Assembly: GCF_003265305.2 (NCBI RefSeq)
Contig: NZ_CP033459.1
Span: 1,488,001-1,552,000 of the forward strand
DNA: 64,000 nucleotides
Direction of reading: 5' to 3'
Source of the DNA: Pseudoprevotella muciniphila
GTDB taxonomy: Bacteria > Bacteroidota > Bacteroidia > Bacteroidales > Bacteroidaceae
In this document: positions 43,015 through 53,470 of the stretch, piece after piece
Position numbering within the stretch: position 1 is the first letter of the stretch
Layout: every line of letters starts with the position of its first letter
Program-made: the position numbers and the translations under genes
The notes under the pieces: generated by a model
Database searches by the model: none
What the model was told of the DNA's origin: nothing
The model's input: only the letters and a program-made list of their open reading frames with translations

Positions 43015-44004
43015 TTATGCTTGTGCAGGCGGAGGCAGGCTCTCGCCTTCTTTTTTCTTGGTTTTCTTGGCCTTGGTCTTAATCCTGTCGAAACCTTCGC
43101 CAAACACACCGATAACCTTACTCTGCGATACGAATGCAGTGGGGTCAACGGATTGTATGATTCTGAAAATTGTAGTGCTCTCACGCTTACGTGCCAATAC
43201 GCAGACCACCATGCGGTCCTTCTTGGTGTACCAACCCATACCATTGAGAATGGTCACACTGTGAGAAGTCTCTGTGGTTATGGCTTCTGCTATCTGCTCG
43301 TGGAAACGCGAGAAAATCAAGAACTGCACCGACTGACGCCCACGATCATTCACATAGTCAAGCAATACGCTCGCTATGATGAGTGTGGTGTAACCATAAA
43401 GCAACTTTTCGAGCGATCCGATAGGTGTGAAGAGTGCAGAAGTGATGATGAAGATATCAATCAGCATGATAATCTGACCCAGCGATACGTTCCTGTACTT
43501 ATTGACGATGGCTGCAATGATGTCTGTTCCACCAGTTGATCCATTGTGAAGGAATACAAGACCGAGGGCTATACCTTCGATTGCGGATCCTATAACGCAT
43601 GCCATAAACGACTGAGTGCCAAGCAGTTTAGGCAAATGTTGTGGGGAGATTTCGTACATATTGGCATGTTCTGCTCCATAATTTATCATAACGTCTTGCA
43701 TCACTGCGAGAATAACCGTGAGCACCACTACACCATATATGGTTTTTACGCAGAATTTCCAGCCAAGCACCTTCACCGCCATGATGAGCAGGATAATGTT
43801 CACGGTGAAGAAGGTAATGTACACAGGCAAACTGGTTGTATAGAAAAGGAGTGCACAGATACCCGCAAGACCGCCGCCGGTAATCTGATAGGGCAACTGG
43901 AAGCAAGTGTAACCTACGGCGTACATCAATAGTCCGAGCGTGATGAACGAATAGTCGCGCACCTCTTGCAGGACGGTGGGATGAAATAGTCGCGGAGTTG
44001 TCAT
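43015..44004 (-). CDS. YitT-family membrane protein
   Basis: About five or six membrane segments lie in the first 220 residues (SFITLGLLMYAVGYTCFQL, then VYITFFTVNIILLIMAV, and so on), including LVFLHNGSTGGTDIIAAI, a family hallmark. The soluble C-terminal domain is of the DUF2179 type (SHSVTILNGMGWYTKKDR). YitT proteins are of uncertain function, possibly transport. The length is 329, with a Lys/Glu-rich tail. Adjacent to the fucosyltransferase-like gene (11 bp), so co-transcription is likely. Confidence 0.87.
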   Translation of the reverse strand: MTTPRLFHPTVLQEVRDYSFITLGLLMYAVGYTCFQLPYQITGGGLAGICALLFYTTSLPVYITFFTVNIILLIMAVKVLGWKFCVKTIYGVVVLTVILAVMQDVMINYGAEHANMYEISPQHLPKLLGTQSFMACVIGSAIEGIALGLVFLHNGSTGGTDIIAAIVNKYRNVSLGQIIMLIDIFIITSALFTPIGSLEKLLYGYTTLIIASVLLDYVNDRGRQSVQFLIFSRFHEQIAEAITTETSHSVTILNGMGWYTKKDRMVVCVLARKRESTTIFRIIQSVDPTAFVSQSKVIGVFGEGFDRIKTKAKKTKKKEGESLPPPAQA

Positions 44005-44039
44005 GACAATCTTATTTTGTATGTCGTTATTTGAAGCGC

Positions 44040-46880
44040 TTATTTTTTGAGTACGATATTGACGATTCTGCCAGGAACTACGATAACCTTCACCACTTGG
44101 AAGCCTTCAAGGTATTTCTTACTCTGTTCGGCTTCGAGAGCAGCCTTCTCTATCTCCTCTTTCGACGCATCAGCCGGGAAATCGAGCGTGAAGCGGGTCT
44201 TGCCGTTGAAGGAGACAGACAGCGTAACAGTGTCTTCCTTCAGGTAGGCTTCGTCATACGTTGGCCATTGCGCATCGAATGCCACTGTCTCATGTCCGAG
44301 GAGTTGCCAGAGTTCGCAAGCCATGAATGGGGCAAACGGTGTAAGCAACACAACGAGTTTCTCGAGTACTTCGCGGCTGCTGCACTTCTGCTGACTCAGT
44401 TCGTTTACGGCTATCATAAAGGCTGCCACGCTCGTGTTGTACGACATTTCCTCCATATCGTCGCTCACTTTCTTGATGAGTTTGTGGATGGATTTGAGCG
44501 ATTCTTTCGAAGCCGACTCGTCAGTAACGCAGAAGTTGTCGTCCTTGTCGAAGAAGAGATTCCAGGCACGGCGCAGGAAGCGGAAGCAACCGTCTATACC
44601 GTTCTGGTCCCATGGTTTGCTCTGTGTGATAGGCCCGAGGAACATTTCGTAGAGGCGCAACGTGTCTGCTCCATATTTTTCTACTATCTGATCGGGGTTA
44701 GCCACGTTGAACATCGATTTCGACATCTTCTCAATGGCCCAGCCGCAGATGTATTTCCCATCTTCAAGAACGAATTCAGCATCAGCATATTCAGGACGCC
44801 AAGCCTTGAAGGCAGCAATGTCGAGTTGGTCGTTCTGCACGATGTTGATATCTACGTGGATGGGTGTTACATCATATTCATCTTTCAAACCTCGGCTTAC
44901 GAACTTATTGGTGCCCTTGATGCGGTAAACGAAGTTGGAACGTCCTTGAATCATTCCCTGATTAACGAGTTTCTGGAATGGTTCTTCCACACACGAACAG
45001 CCATAGTCGTGGAGGAATTTGTTCCAGAAACGGCTGTAGATGAGATGCCCCGTGGCATGTTCGCTGCCACCCACATAGAGATCAACACACTTCCAGTATT
45101 CATCCACAGCCTTGTCCACCAGACACCCGTCATTGTGCGGATCCATATAGCGCAGATAGTATGCACTCGATCCTGCGAAACCTGGCATGATGCTCAACTC
45201 AAGCGGGAACACGCTCACATTGTCAATACGGCTGTTTTCCACAACAGTGTTGCGGGCTGTGTCCCATGCCCACTTCGTGGCATTGCCGAGAGGCGGTTCG
45301 CCAGATTCTGTCGGAAGGAATTTGTCCACTTCGGGGAGTTCGAGCGGCAGACATTCTTCGGGTATCATCTGTGGCATGCCGTCCTTGTAGTAAACGGGGA
45401 AAGGCTCACCCCAATAGCGCTGGCGGCTGAAAATGGCATCGCGGAGACGATAGTTCACTTTCACGCGGCCCAACTTGTTCTCTTCTACAAATGTCTTTGT
45501 GGCAGCGATGGCTTCCTTCACACTCAGTCCGTTGAGCGAGAAACCGTTCAGTGCCGTCTTGCCCTCTGCCGGGGAATTGGTAACAATGCCTTCCTTGGCA
45601 TCGAAACTCTCCTCGCTGATGTCGCAACCTTCTACGAGCGGCACTATGGGGAGGTTGAAATGACGCGCAAAGGCATAGTCGCGAGAGTCGTGGGCAGGTA
45701 CAGCCATGATGGCTCCTGTTCCATAACCGGCGAGCACATAGTCTGCCACCCAGACGGGTATGGCGTCGCCCGTGAAGGGATTGACTGCATACGAACCGGT
45801 AAACACGCCACTGACTTTCTTGTTAGCCATGCGGTCCAGTTCGGTGCGGCGCTTCGTTTCCTCCACGTATGCCTCTACAGCGGCTTTCTGCTCTGGTGTG
45901 GTGAGGGCTTCTACCAATTCGCTCTCGGGCGCCAACACCATGAACGTTACGCCAAAGACCGTGTCGGCACGTGTGGTAAAGATGGTAAATTCCATGTCGC
46001 TGTCCTTCACCTTGAATTGCATCTCTGCACCTTCCGAACGGCCTATCCAGTTGCGCTGCGTCTCCTTGAGGCTGTCGCTCCATTCTATGGTGTCGAGACC
46101 ATCAAGCAGGCGCTGTGCGTAAGCGGAGATACGCAGACACCACTGCTTCATCTTTTTCTGAACGACAGGATAGCCGCCACGGACACTGAGTCCGTCCACC
46201 ACCTCGTCGTTGGCGAGCACCGTGCCCAGTTGAGGACACCAGTTCACCATGGTCTCGCCCAGATAGGCTATGCGGTAGTTCATCAGCACTTCCTGCTGCT
46301 CCACATCGCTCATGGCGCTCCATTCGTCTGCCGTGAACGATAATTCTTCAGTTCCTACTGCATGGCAGCCCTCCGTGCCTTTCTCTGAGAAGTGGCGGAT
46401 GAGTTTTTCGATGGGCTGTGCACTCTGACAGACGTCGCAATAGAAAGAATTGAACATCTTTCGGAAAGCCCATTGTGTCCAATGGTAGTACTGTGGGTCG
46501 CAGGTGCGCACCTCGCGGTCCCAGTCGAAGGAGAAACCTATGAGGTCGAGTTGCTCGCGGTAACGCTTGATATTCTGTTCTGTGGTAATGGCAGGGTGCT
46601 GACCCGTCTGTATGGCATACTGCTCTGCGGGAAGTCCGTAGGCATCGTAACCCATCGGGTGAAGCACGTTGTAGCCCTTTAAACGCTTGTAGCGGGCATA
46701 GATATCGCCGGCAATGTAGCCGAGCGGATGACCCACGTGCAGACCAGCTCCGCTGGGATAAGGGAACATCGACAGCACGTAGTACTTCGGCTTCGCACTG
46801 TCCTCTTCAACGTGATACACTCGCTCGTCAGCCCATTTCTGACGCCATTTGCTCTCTATTTCAGTGAATTTATACTCCAT
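44040..46880 (-). CDS. leuS: Leucyl-tRNA synthetase
   Basis: It charges tRNA-Leu. The class I HIGH-type motif is in [15 protein letters not shown] (near residue 44), the editing domain contains [19 protein letters not shown], and the KMSKS loop is in [14 protein letters not shown] near 719. The length of 946 is longer than the E. coli enzyme but usual for Bacteroidetes. It has its own promoter at 46930-46960. Confidence 0.95.
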   Translation of the reverse strand: MEYKFTEIESKWRQKWADERVYHVEEDSAKPKYYVLSMFPYPSGAGLHVGHPLGYIAGDIYARYKRLKGYNVLHPMGYDAYGLPAEQYAIQTGQHPAITTEQNIKRYREQLDLIGFSFDWDREVRTCDPQYYHWTQWAFRKMFNSFYCDVCQSAQPIEKLIRHFSEKGTEGCHAVGTEELSFTADEWSAMSDVEQQEVLMNYRIAYLGETMVNWCPQLGTVLANDEVVDGLSVRGGYPVVQKKMKQWCLRISAYAQRLLDGLDTIEWSDSLKETQRNWIGRSEGAEMQFKVKDSDMEFTIFTTRADTVFGVTFMVLAPESELVEALTTPEQKAAVEAYVEETKRRTELDRMANKKVSGVFTGSYAVNPFTGDAIPVWVADYVLAGYGTGAIMAVPAHDSRDYAFARHFNLPIVPLVEGCDISEESFDAKEGIVTNSPAEGKTALNGFSLNGLSVKEAIAATKTFVEENKLGRVKVNYRLRDAIFSRQRYWGEPFPVYYKDGMPQMIPEECLPLELPEVDKFLPTESGEPPLGNATKWAWDTARNTVVENSRIDNVSVFPLELSIMPGFAGSSAYYLRYMDPHNDGCLVDKAVDEYWKCVDLYVGGSEHATGHLIYSRFWNKFLHDYGCSCVEEPFQKLVNQGMIQGRSNFVYRIKGTNKFVSRGLKDEYDVTPIHVDINIVQNDQLDIAAFKAWRPEYADAEFVLEDGKYICGWAIEKMSKSMFNVANPDQIVEKYGADTLRLYEMFLGPITQSKPWDQNGIDGCFRFLRRAWNLFFDKDDNFCVTDESASKESLKSIHKLIKKVSDDMEEMSYNTSVAAFMIAVNELSQQKCSSREVLEKLVVLLTPFAPFMACELWQLLGHETVAFDAQWPTYDEAYLKEDTVTLSVSFNGKTRFTLDFPADASKEEIEKAALEAEQSKKYLEGFQVVKVIVVPGRIVNIVLKK

Positions 46881-46929
46881 TGGTATATCTGTTGTTTATA
46901 TTTTTTTTGTTCAAAAACATATTATCGTG

Positions 46930-46960
46930 CAAAGTTAGTTGAAGACCGCCGATAGACAAA
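46930..46960 (-). promoter_or_regulatory. Promoter of leuS
   Basis: On the minus strand, TTTG (46957-46960), 19 bp, then TAACTTTG (46930-46937), about 50 bp before the leuS ATG. A full consensus match. Confidence 0.72.
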
Positions 46961-47005
46961 ACTTAAAAACTGAAAAAATATAAAACTGATTTATAATTCT
47001 GTTTT

Positions 47006-47053
47006 AGAACACCCCTAAAGCACAAGAAGGCAGCCGCTACCGACTGCCCTTCT
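47006..47053. terminator. Fourth GAACACCCC-plus-hairpin element
   Basis: AGAACACCCCTAAAG (47006-47020) is followed by a hairpin AGAAGGCAG/CTGCCCTTCT with one bulge. It lies between the SH3b gene end and the leuS promoter and may terminate the minus-strand SH3b transcript; relative to the other copies it is inverted with respect to the gene. Confidence 0.5.
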
Positions 47054-47074
47054 GTTCTCTCTGATTCGGAAATG

Positions 47075-47563
47075 CTATCTCACACGACCGCCATGCACAT
47101 AGCCCAGGTATCGCCCGTTCATGTCGTATGCACGCACCCAGTTGCCGCTGGCACGCGTGTACTGAATGCGGTCGCCGTTGTAGAGCCTGCCGCGTATGGC
47201 AGAACTGCCGTTTGCTGCACTGCGGATATTCACATAGCCGTCAGGGTCATAAATGCGTCCTACATTCATGCCGGGACCATACGTCCGTGTACCTTTGGCA
47301 CGCAAGCCGCTGTTGTGAACGTAGCCAAGGAATCCGCCGTAGGCATTTCTATATACGCGGTACCACCTGCCCGAGCCTGCACCATAGTAGAGCGTGGTGC
47401 CGTTGCGGTAGGAAGTAACGATGCCATAATTCGTGCCCGGACCGGTGCGTACGTTGACATAGCCATCGGATGCACTTACCACACCGAGGGTGTACTGACG
47501 TTGTGCCTGTGCTGCCACAGTAAAGGCGAACACCAAGGCAAAAATGCTGAGAAATCTTTTCAT
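47075..47563 (-). CDS. Exported protein with two SH3b domains
   Basis: The signal peptide ends at TVAAQAQ. Two bacterial SH3 repeats follow: GYVNVRTGPGTNYGIVTSYR with a GRWYRVYRNAYGGFLGYVHNS end, and GYVNIRSAANGSSAIRGRLY with GNWVRAYDMNGRYLGYVHGG. SH3b domains usually bind peptidoglycan or peptides; no catalytic domain is present. The length is 162. It is a clear paralogue of the protein at 61747-62265. Confidence 0.82.
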   Translation of the reverse strand: MKRFLSIFALVFAFTVAAQAQRQYTLGVVSASDGYVNVRTGPGTNYGIVTSYRNGTTLYYGAGSGRWYRVYRNAYGGFLGYVHNSGLRAKGTRTYGPGMNVGRIYDPDGYVNIRSAANGSSAIRGRLYNGDRIQYTRASGNWVRAYDMNGRYLGYVHGGRVR

Positions 47564-47608
47564 AATGCGTTTTTTAGGGATGGTTAATGAATATGGTTAA
47601 TAAAGAGA

Positions 47609-48262
47609 CTATAATTTCTCTCCGTAACTGAGGTCGCCGGCATCACCCAAACCGGGCACGATGTAGGCATTCTCATTGAGGTGGTCATCGATGGCTGCCG
47701 TCCAGAGTGTAACATCGTCGGAGGGAAAGGCTTTCTGAAGGCGGTCTATGCCTTCCTGTGCGGCTATAACGACGCAGATGTGGAGTTTTGAGGGTTGACC
47801 CGCCTGTATAAACGCCTTGTACGCCAGTTCCAGACTGCCACCCGTGGCGAGCATGGGATCAACGAGCAGGAACGTGCTGCCGTCAAGACGAGGTGCAGCG
47901 CGGTATTCAAGGTGTATCTTCATGTTTTCCTTGCTCCCCTCTTCGCGATAGGCTGCCACGAAAGCACTGTCCGCATGGTCGAACACATTGAGGAAACCCT
48001 GGTGCAGGGCAAGTCCGGCACGCAGCACCGTACCTATGACGATATGGTCTTCGGGCAGGGGTGTGGGCTTGATGCCGAGGGGCGTCCGAATGTTCTTTAT
48101 AGTGTATGTCAGCGTCTTGCTGAGTTCGTAGGCTATGACTTCGCCTATACGCGTCAGGTTGTTGCGAAAGAGAGGGCGGTTCTGCTGATATTCCACGTCC
48201 CTCAACTGTGCCATATACGTATTGATGGCACTGTTCTGCTGTCCGATGTTGATGACTTTCAT
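47609..48262 (-). CDS. upp: Uracil phosphoribosyltransferase
   Basis: It salvages uracil to UMP using PRPP. The signature PRPP loop is VDPMLATGGSLELA near residue 133, and the C-terminus has the uracil-binding pattern AYIVPGLGDAGDLSYG. Also diagnostic are GTVLRAGLALHQGF and the initial block around NRPLFRNNLTRIGEVIAYEL. The length is 217. A -7-like TATTTTTG is present on the minus strand at 48307-48314. Confidence 0.93.
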   Translation of the reverse strand: MKVINIGQQNSAINTYMAQLRDVEYQQNRPLFRNNLTRIGEVIAYELSKTLTYTIKNIRTPLGIKPTPLPEDHIVIGTVLRAGLALHQGFLNVFDHADSAFVAAYREEGSKENMKIHLEYRAAPRLDGSTFLLVDPMLATGGSLELAYKAFIQAGQPSKLHICVVIAAQEGIDRLQKAFPSDDVTLWTAAIDDHLNENAYIVPGLGDAGDLSYGEKL

Positions 48263-48456
48263 GTTGTTTCGTCTTTGAGTAACGGTGTATTCCGTACCTG
48301 TTTTTGCAAAAATACAATTTATCTTTTGTTCAGTTGCATATATTCTGTGAAAATTGAAAAAAGACTGGACTATCGTGCCTAATCCGCTTTAGTGTTCATG
48401 GAACATCCGGTAATGACGGAATATCCGGAATATCTGAAGAACTGCTTAAAAAATCA

Positions 48457-48464
48457 TATCTTTG
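48457..48464 (+). promoter_or_regulatory. -7 box of the tcdA-like gene
   Basis: TATCTTTG lies 35 bp before the ATG at 48499 and fits TAnnTTTG. No clear -33 element is seen. Confidence 0.5.
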
Positions 48465-48498
48465 CAATCGTTATCTGTAAATATCACGCTTCAAGACG

Positions 48499-49230
48499 AT
48501 GGAAGATATATTCTCAAGGACACGTATGCTGCTGGGCGATGCGGCTTTGGAAAGATTGCGCAAGAGCAGAGTGGCAGTTTTCGGTGTAGGCGGCGTGGGT
48601 GGTTATGTCGTGGAAGTGCTGGCGCGCAGCGGTGTGGGCGCTATAGACGTCTTCGATAACGACAGGGTGAGCCCGTCGAACATCAACCGCCAGATCATTG
48701 CCCTCCACAGCACATTGGGACAGTATAAGGTGGATGTGGCTGCCGCGCGCATCCGCGACATCAATCCCGAGTGCATCGTAACCGTCCACCGCATGTTCTA
48801 CCTGCCTGAAACTGCCGATGAGGTGGACTTGTCGGTGTACGACTATGTGGTGGACTGCATCGATACCGTAACGGCGAAAATAGAACTCATACGCCGTTGC
48901 CATCGTCAGGACATCCCTCTGCTCGTCTGCATGGGTGCTGCCAACAAGATGGACCCTACGGCATTCCGGGTGAGCGACCTCGCGAAAACAAAGGTGGACC
49001 CATTAGCAAAGGTCATCCGCCGAAAACTCCGCCCGGAAGGTATCAGACACGTAAAGGTGGTATATAGCGAAGAAATCCCGATGAAACCGCAGTTTTTTGA
49101 AACTTCAGACTCCAACGAATCTCTCAATTCTCCTAAAAAAAACATCCCTGCCAGCAATGCCTTCGTACCTGCCGCAGAAGGGCTCGTGGCAGGCGGAGAA
49201 GTGGTGAAGGAGTTGATGGTGGAGAGTTGA
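48499..49230 (+). CDS. tcdA: tRNA threonylcarbamoyladenosine dehydratase (ThiF/MoeB family)
   Basis: An E1-like adenylating enzyme that cyclises t6A on tRNA position 37. It shows the nucleotide loop AVFGVGGVGGYVVE (about residues 26-39), then DNDRVSPSNINRQIIA, DYVVDCIDTVTAKIELI and MGAANKMDPTAFRVSDLAKT, which distinguish TcdA from ThiF and MoeB. The end has GLVAGGEVVKELM. The length of 243 is typical. It is a single gene. Confidence 0.9.
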   Translation: MEDIFSRTRMLLGDAALERLRKSRVAVFGVGGVGGYVVEVLARSGVGAIDVFDNDRVSPSNINRQIIALHSTLGQYKVDVAAARIRDINPECIVTVHRMFYLPETADEVDLSVYDYVVDCIDTVTAKIELIRRCHRQDIPLLVCMGAANKMDPTAFRVSDLAKTKVDPLAKVIRRKLRPEGIRHVKVVYSEEIPMKPQFFETSDSNESLNSPKKNIPASNAFVPAAEGLVAGGEVVKELMVES

Positions 49231-49811
49231 CAGTTGATAGTTGATAGTGGAAAGTTGATAGTTTTTCGCTGCAAGGTTTGCGTAGAGAACTCTTCACATA
49301 AATTTCCATGAATTTCCATGAATTTTTTTAATACTGTCGCAAGATTCGTGTCATCGCCGAGCGAAGCAATGGCATAATTCAGTAAGCAGCGACAATGTTC
49401 GTGTCCCTTCAGCGTCCTTCGCGTTCCAAAACCTAATAGCAAAGAATTTTTCCGTCCATTTTAAAATATATTTCCGATAATTTCTCGTGCACAGCACGAC
49501 CCTTAACAGTTGACAGTTGACAAGCGAGTGCCCTGACGGGCAGAAATTAAACAGAATTGATTCAAAATTTAAGAAAATTCATGATAATTCATGGAATTTC
49601 GTGTAAAAAGATTCACCATCATGGGGAACAGCGAAGCAAAATAATTCGTGTACATTAGAGAAAATCGTGGTTAAAGTTTTAAGGACATTCGTGGAGAAAA
49701 AAATGCCAAAAATGCAATTTTCGAGGGCAAAATATGACAAAATGAGAAAATTTTCCTCCTGAAATGCAGTTTTTCCGGTAAAAAGTACTCCTTTATTTAA
49801 AAATAAAATCA
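49231..49811. other. Spacer with dispersed intergenic repeats
   Basis: There is no gene. 49231-49440 repeats phrases found at 7890-8060 (CAGTTGATAGT, AGTTTTTCG, CGCCGAGCGAAGCAATGGC, CCTTCGCGTT). 49560-49700 has ATTCATGG/AATTTCGTG/ATTCGTGG phrases similar to 34990-35085. Confidence 0.55.
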
Positions 49812-49819
49812 TATTTTTG
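49812..49819 (+). promoter_or_regulatory. -7 box of the large secreted protein gene
   Basis: TATTTTTG lies 75 bp before the ATG at 49895 and fits TAnnTTTG. The leader is A-rich. Confidence 0.45.
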
Positions 49820-49894
49820 ACCGCTAAACGTATTCAAAACTTCATATAAACCCACAGAACAAATCAAAAAAGAAAAAAACAAAAACAAATAAAC

Positions 49895-52800
49895 ATGAAA
49901 AAAATTACAAAATTATTTATCCTGCTACTGCTAACAACGGCAGGATTTCCGACCAATTCCCAGGCAGAGACATACCCTGCTACTGCTCCCTATGGTTATG
50001 AACTCGTAGAAGATGCGAGCACATTGCAGGCTGGTGATGTAATTATTATCCGCCAAGCCAGCGGTAATAATTATCTCAAGATTAACAACACTCGGACCAC
50101 TAACGCTTCGATGGCTACGAATTTTGTTCTTGAAGATGCCGGTACCGGTAATTCAAGCGATTTCTATTTGAAGGCAGAAGGTACAGAGAACTACTTAAAA
50201 GCTGCTGCCGCCAGCGGAACAATGGCCTCAACTACTAATGTTTCTGAGAAAGGTGTCTTCAATATCAAGATTGCATCTGCATCGGGTTCAAGTCCGGAAA
50301 CAACTATCGGTTTTGCTAACTTTAAAGGCGGCGATCAAGACCATGTTATACGTTTGATTACCACTTCCACTTCTGATAACACAAGCCGTATTTGGTACAA
50401 CTCGAATGGTTGGGCATACGGCACAGGAGGTGGTCATTGGACTGGCTTTTACGCTTTTAAGAAACAGGATAATGTTTCTGGACAAGTTGCAACCCTTTCT
50501 TATAACGACATCGAAATCTATAAGGATGGGAATAAAGTTACGCCAGGCTCAAACAATTCCTTCAACCATCAGGTAAGGAGTACTTCAAGCCCACTGATTA
50601 CCGTTACAATCGGTTCTGGTGACGTGGTGTACAACACAAGCATGTTTACTTTCGGTAACGGCAATAAAACTTACACTATTGCCATTGAAGATGGCTACTT
50701 CATCACAGGTTTTACCATTAACTACACCACAGGGTCTGGCGTGACATTCTCCAGCAATGGTGTAACGAGTTCAGATAATGGTCAACTCGCTGTAACAGGA
50801 CTTCTCAACACAACAAGCACTACGTTTTATGTAAGCGGTACTTCTAATGCATGGAAGAGTTATTATGTTATGAGCATCGAAGTGACCTACGAGGCAATAC
50901 CCCAATCGTTTTACGATGCAATATTCCAATCATCAACTGTAGGCAATCCTAAATGGTATGCCATGTCCATTGCTAACACTTCATCGTGGTGGAAAGTAAC
51001 GAGTAATACTGCCATAAATAATAGTGATGGAAGTAGTCTGCCTACAGGAATAGCAGATGCTTATGCATGGGCTTTCTATGGTGATGCCGTAAATGGTTAT
51101 AAGATTCAGAACAAGAGTACTGGTCGCTATTTGGGTGGAAGAACCTCTACTGGAGGAAATTTGACTTTGGTGGATGAAGCAGATGCGGTGCTGTTCGTCC
51201 CTGAGTACAACAGCGCAACCAACATAAAATGGAAAAGTAAAGATTACGGCTATTATGTTGACCGTTCAAGTAATTCTCCTTATGCCCACACTTCTGGTCA
51301 GGTCATCAATTTCCAAAATCTTTATAATGTCAACTTTACATGCTCTGGTGGTCAACTCTCAACTGTTTACGTTGGAGGAACAGAAGTTTCTCTCAACACA
51401 CCCGTAGTTCTTGCCTCGGGCGCAATTATTACTTCGGGCGCATTAGTAAATGCGATTGAAACCTACAATGGATTCAATACACTTGCAGAAGCACTTGCAG
51501 ATGCAGGTTTCAATGGAACGGTGGATGTCACACTTTCAGCAGTGCTTTCCAATATTACTATTAACGTGATGCGTGGCTCAACAGTTGTAAAAACCGTTAC
51601 CATTGAAAACGTTCCTGAAAACGCGGTTATCACCGTGACTGATGCAGTAGGTACACCCAATTATGTAAGCAATCTTACCCCAGCAACGATTACAGCTACA
51701 AGTGCAGATCAATCCGTGGATGTCACCTATACATCGTCGCTCCCATTTACATTGTCAGACGACCCGACAAGCGCGGGTGCAACAGAGTATATCCTCACTC
51801 TAAACAGTCAATATTGTTATGGTAATGCCCTCTCATCTTCTTGCGACTTCGGCAACTCTTACTACTGGACATTCGGTGGCGATGAGTACAATGGTATTAC
51901 CGTGTACAATAAGAATAACGGCTATTTAAGAATCGCTACGACAAACAATACCCCAGCAAGTTTCGACAACTCAACACCGTTCGCCTTCGCCATTTCTCCT
52001 AATACGGTTCAGACAGACGCTTTCAACCTTTACGTTCCCGGTAGTAGTTCAAATACATACGTCAATAAACGTACGAGCACTATCGCTACATGGGTAACTT
52101 CTGCTTCAAACGCTATTTCCGATGCAGGCTGTTGCCTCAAGATTTACACAGAAAACGATGCTGTGGCAGGCTTCCTTTCCGATCTTCAGCCTTATTTCAC
52201 CTATGCAGGTTGTGTAAACGCACTTACAGCGTCAGCAGCAGCAGAACTAAATCCTACTTATGAATCATTCACTCAAAATCCTCCCCGAGCTTCTGAGTAC
52301 CTTGCACTCAAGGCTACCATAGAGGCTAACGTGGTGCAACCCACAGAAGGCTACTACATCGTTTACAGTGCTTTTGAAGAATTTGAAAATCGGCAAGGTG
52401 TCAAAAAGGCAATGTACTACAATACCAATAATAGTACGATTGAATGGAATTCTGCAGATGGCAGTGCAGCACAAGTGATGAAGCTTAAAGCTGTTAGCGG
52501 TGCATCAACTTACCGTCTTTATGCGCCACTTGCTGATGTATATCTTCAAACAAAACAAGGTGTTACAACCAGTACAGAAAGAGACGGACTTGCTTTTGAA
52601 GTATTGGCATCAGGCCCTGCTTCAGTAAATCTTGCATACGATCCCAGTGGCGGTCAAGATGCAGCACTTCATGCAAATGGACATAGTGGTGGTAGCGGTG
52701 TATCTGGAACACTAACCAATTGGACGTTAGACAGCGAAGCATCCATGTGGCGTCTCTATCCACTCGATATCCCCGAAATCACACTCATCGAGCCCAATGG

Positions 52801-53362
52801 TGTTGCTGAAGGCGATGAAGTGTACCAATCGTTTGCATACGGCAGCAACAAGCAGTTGCCGCTCAATGTGGGCGTACACTATATTTCTACCAATAGTGGT
52901 AATTTTGCACATATCGAAACGGTTAGTTCGAGTGCAATACGCGCCAACGAAGGCTACATCATCCGCGGTGTGAAAGGTGCTACAGTGCCTCTGCTGCCTA
53001 TCGGTGAGGTAGATGCACTTTCGTCAACCAACTTGCTCGTAGGAGTCGTAGAACCGACGAAAGTTTATTCAGGCTACATGTTGGCATACAAGGGTAACGA
53101 TGCGGAACAGAAATTCTACAAGATTAAAAACACCGGCCTGACCATTCCAGCTTATCGCTCCTACCTGCCCGCAGCCGCTGCAGCAAACGTGCGTGGTCTC
53201 GAACTCCTCTTCGGCGGTATTGGTGACGATGAAATAACAGGCATCGACGGCATCAACACCGGTGGCACCGAAGGCGCCATCTTCGACCTGCAGGGTCGCC
53301 GTGTGACTAAACCCGAAAAGGGAGGTATCTATATCATCAACGGAAAGAAAGTGATGAAATAA
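49895..53362 (+). CDS. Large secreted protein with short type IX-style C-terminal domain
   Basis: The signal peptide ends near NSQAE. The 1155-residue protein is rich in Ser, Thr, Asn and Gly. It holds several beta-trefoil-like segments resembling ricin-type or fascin-like folds (NNYLKINNTRTTN; GYKIQNKSTGRYLGG; GITVYNKNNGYLRI). The C-terminus has the short Prevotella-type sorting motif IFDLQGRRVTKPEKGGIYII and ends GKKVMK, which predicts export by the type IX system and surface attachment. It is followed by a 56-residue companion gene. No enzyme motif was found; an adhesin or glycan-binding role is inference. Confidence 0.8.
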   Translation: MKKITKLFILLLLTTAGFPTNSQAETYPATAPYGYELVEDASTLQAGDVIIIRQASGNNYLKINNTRTTNASMATNFVLEDAGTGNSSDFYLKAEGTENYLKAAAASGTMASTTNVSEKGVFNIKIASASGSSPETTIGFANFKGGDQDHVIRLITTSTSDNTSRIWYNSNGWAYGTGGGHWTGFYAFKKQDNVSGQVATLSYNDIEIYKDGNKVTPGSNNSFNHQVRSTSSPLITVTIGSGDVVYNTSMFTFGNGNKTYTIAIEDGYFITGFTINYTTGSGVTFSSNGVTSSDNGQLAVTGLLNTTSTTFYVSGTSNAWKSYYVMSIEVTYEAIPQSFYDAIFQSSTVGNPKWYAMSIANTSSWWKVTSNTAINNSDGSSLPTGIADAYAWAFYGDAVNGYKIQNKSTGRYLGGRTSTGGNLTLVDEADAVLFVPEYNSATNIKWKSKDYGYYVDRSSNSPYAHTSGQVINFQNLYNVNFTCSGGQLSTVYVGGTEVSLNTPVVLASGAIITSGALVNAIETYNGFNTLAEALADAGFNGTVDVTLSAVLSNITINVMRGSTVVKTVTIENVPENAVITVTDAVGTPNYVSNLTPATITATSADQSVDVTYTSSLPFTLSDDPTSAGATEYILTLNSQYCYGNALSSSCDFGNSYYWTFGGDEYNGITVYNKNNGYLRIATTNNTPASFDNSTPFAFAISPNTVQTDAFNLYVPGSSSNTYVNKRTSTIATWVTSASNAISDAGCCLKIYTENDAVAGFLSDLQPYFTYAGCVNALTASAAAELNPTYESFTQNPPRASEYLALKATIEANVVQPTEGYYIVYSAFEEFENRQGVKKAMYYNTNNSTIEWNSADGSAAQVMKLKAVSGASTYRLYAPLADVYLQTKQGVTTSTERDGLAFEVLASGPASVNLAYDPSGGQDAALHANGHSGGSGVSGTLTNWTLDSEASMWRLYPLDIPEITLIEPNGVAEGDEVYQSFAYGSNKQLPLNVGVHYISTNSGNFAHIETVSSSAIRANEGYIIRGVKGATVPLLPIGEVDALSSTNLLVGVVEPTKVYSGYMLAYKGNDAEQKFYKIKNTGLTIPAYRSYLPAAAAANVRGLELLFGGIGDDEITGIDGINTGGTEGAIFDLQGRRVTKPEKGGIYIINGKKVMK

Positions 53363-53470
53363 AAGCAACGTGACGACAGGGAAGGGAGCATACAAACTCC
53401 CAGCCCTGTCATCGCAACTGCGTAAAGCAAAACTTTCATTATCCATAACAAACAGAATTATATACATTTT

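Noticed and set aside
44031-46343. 770-codon plus-strand frame
   Set aside because: It is fully antisense to leuS; a by-product of codon bias.
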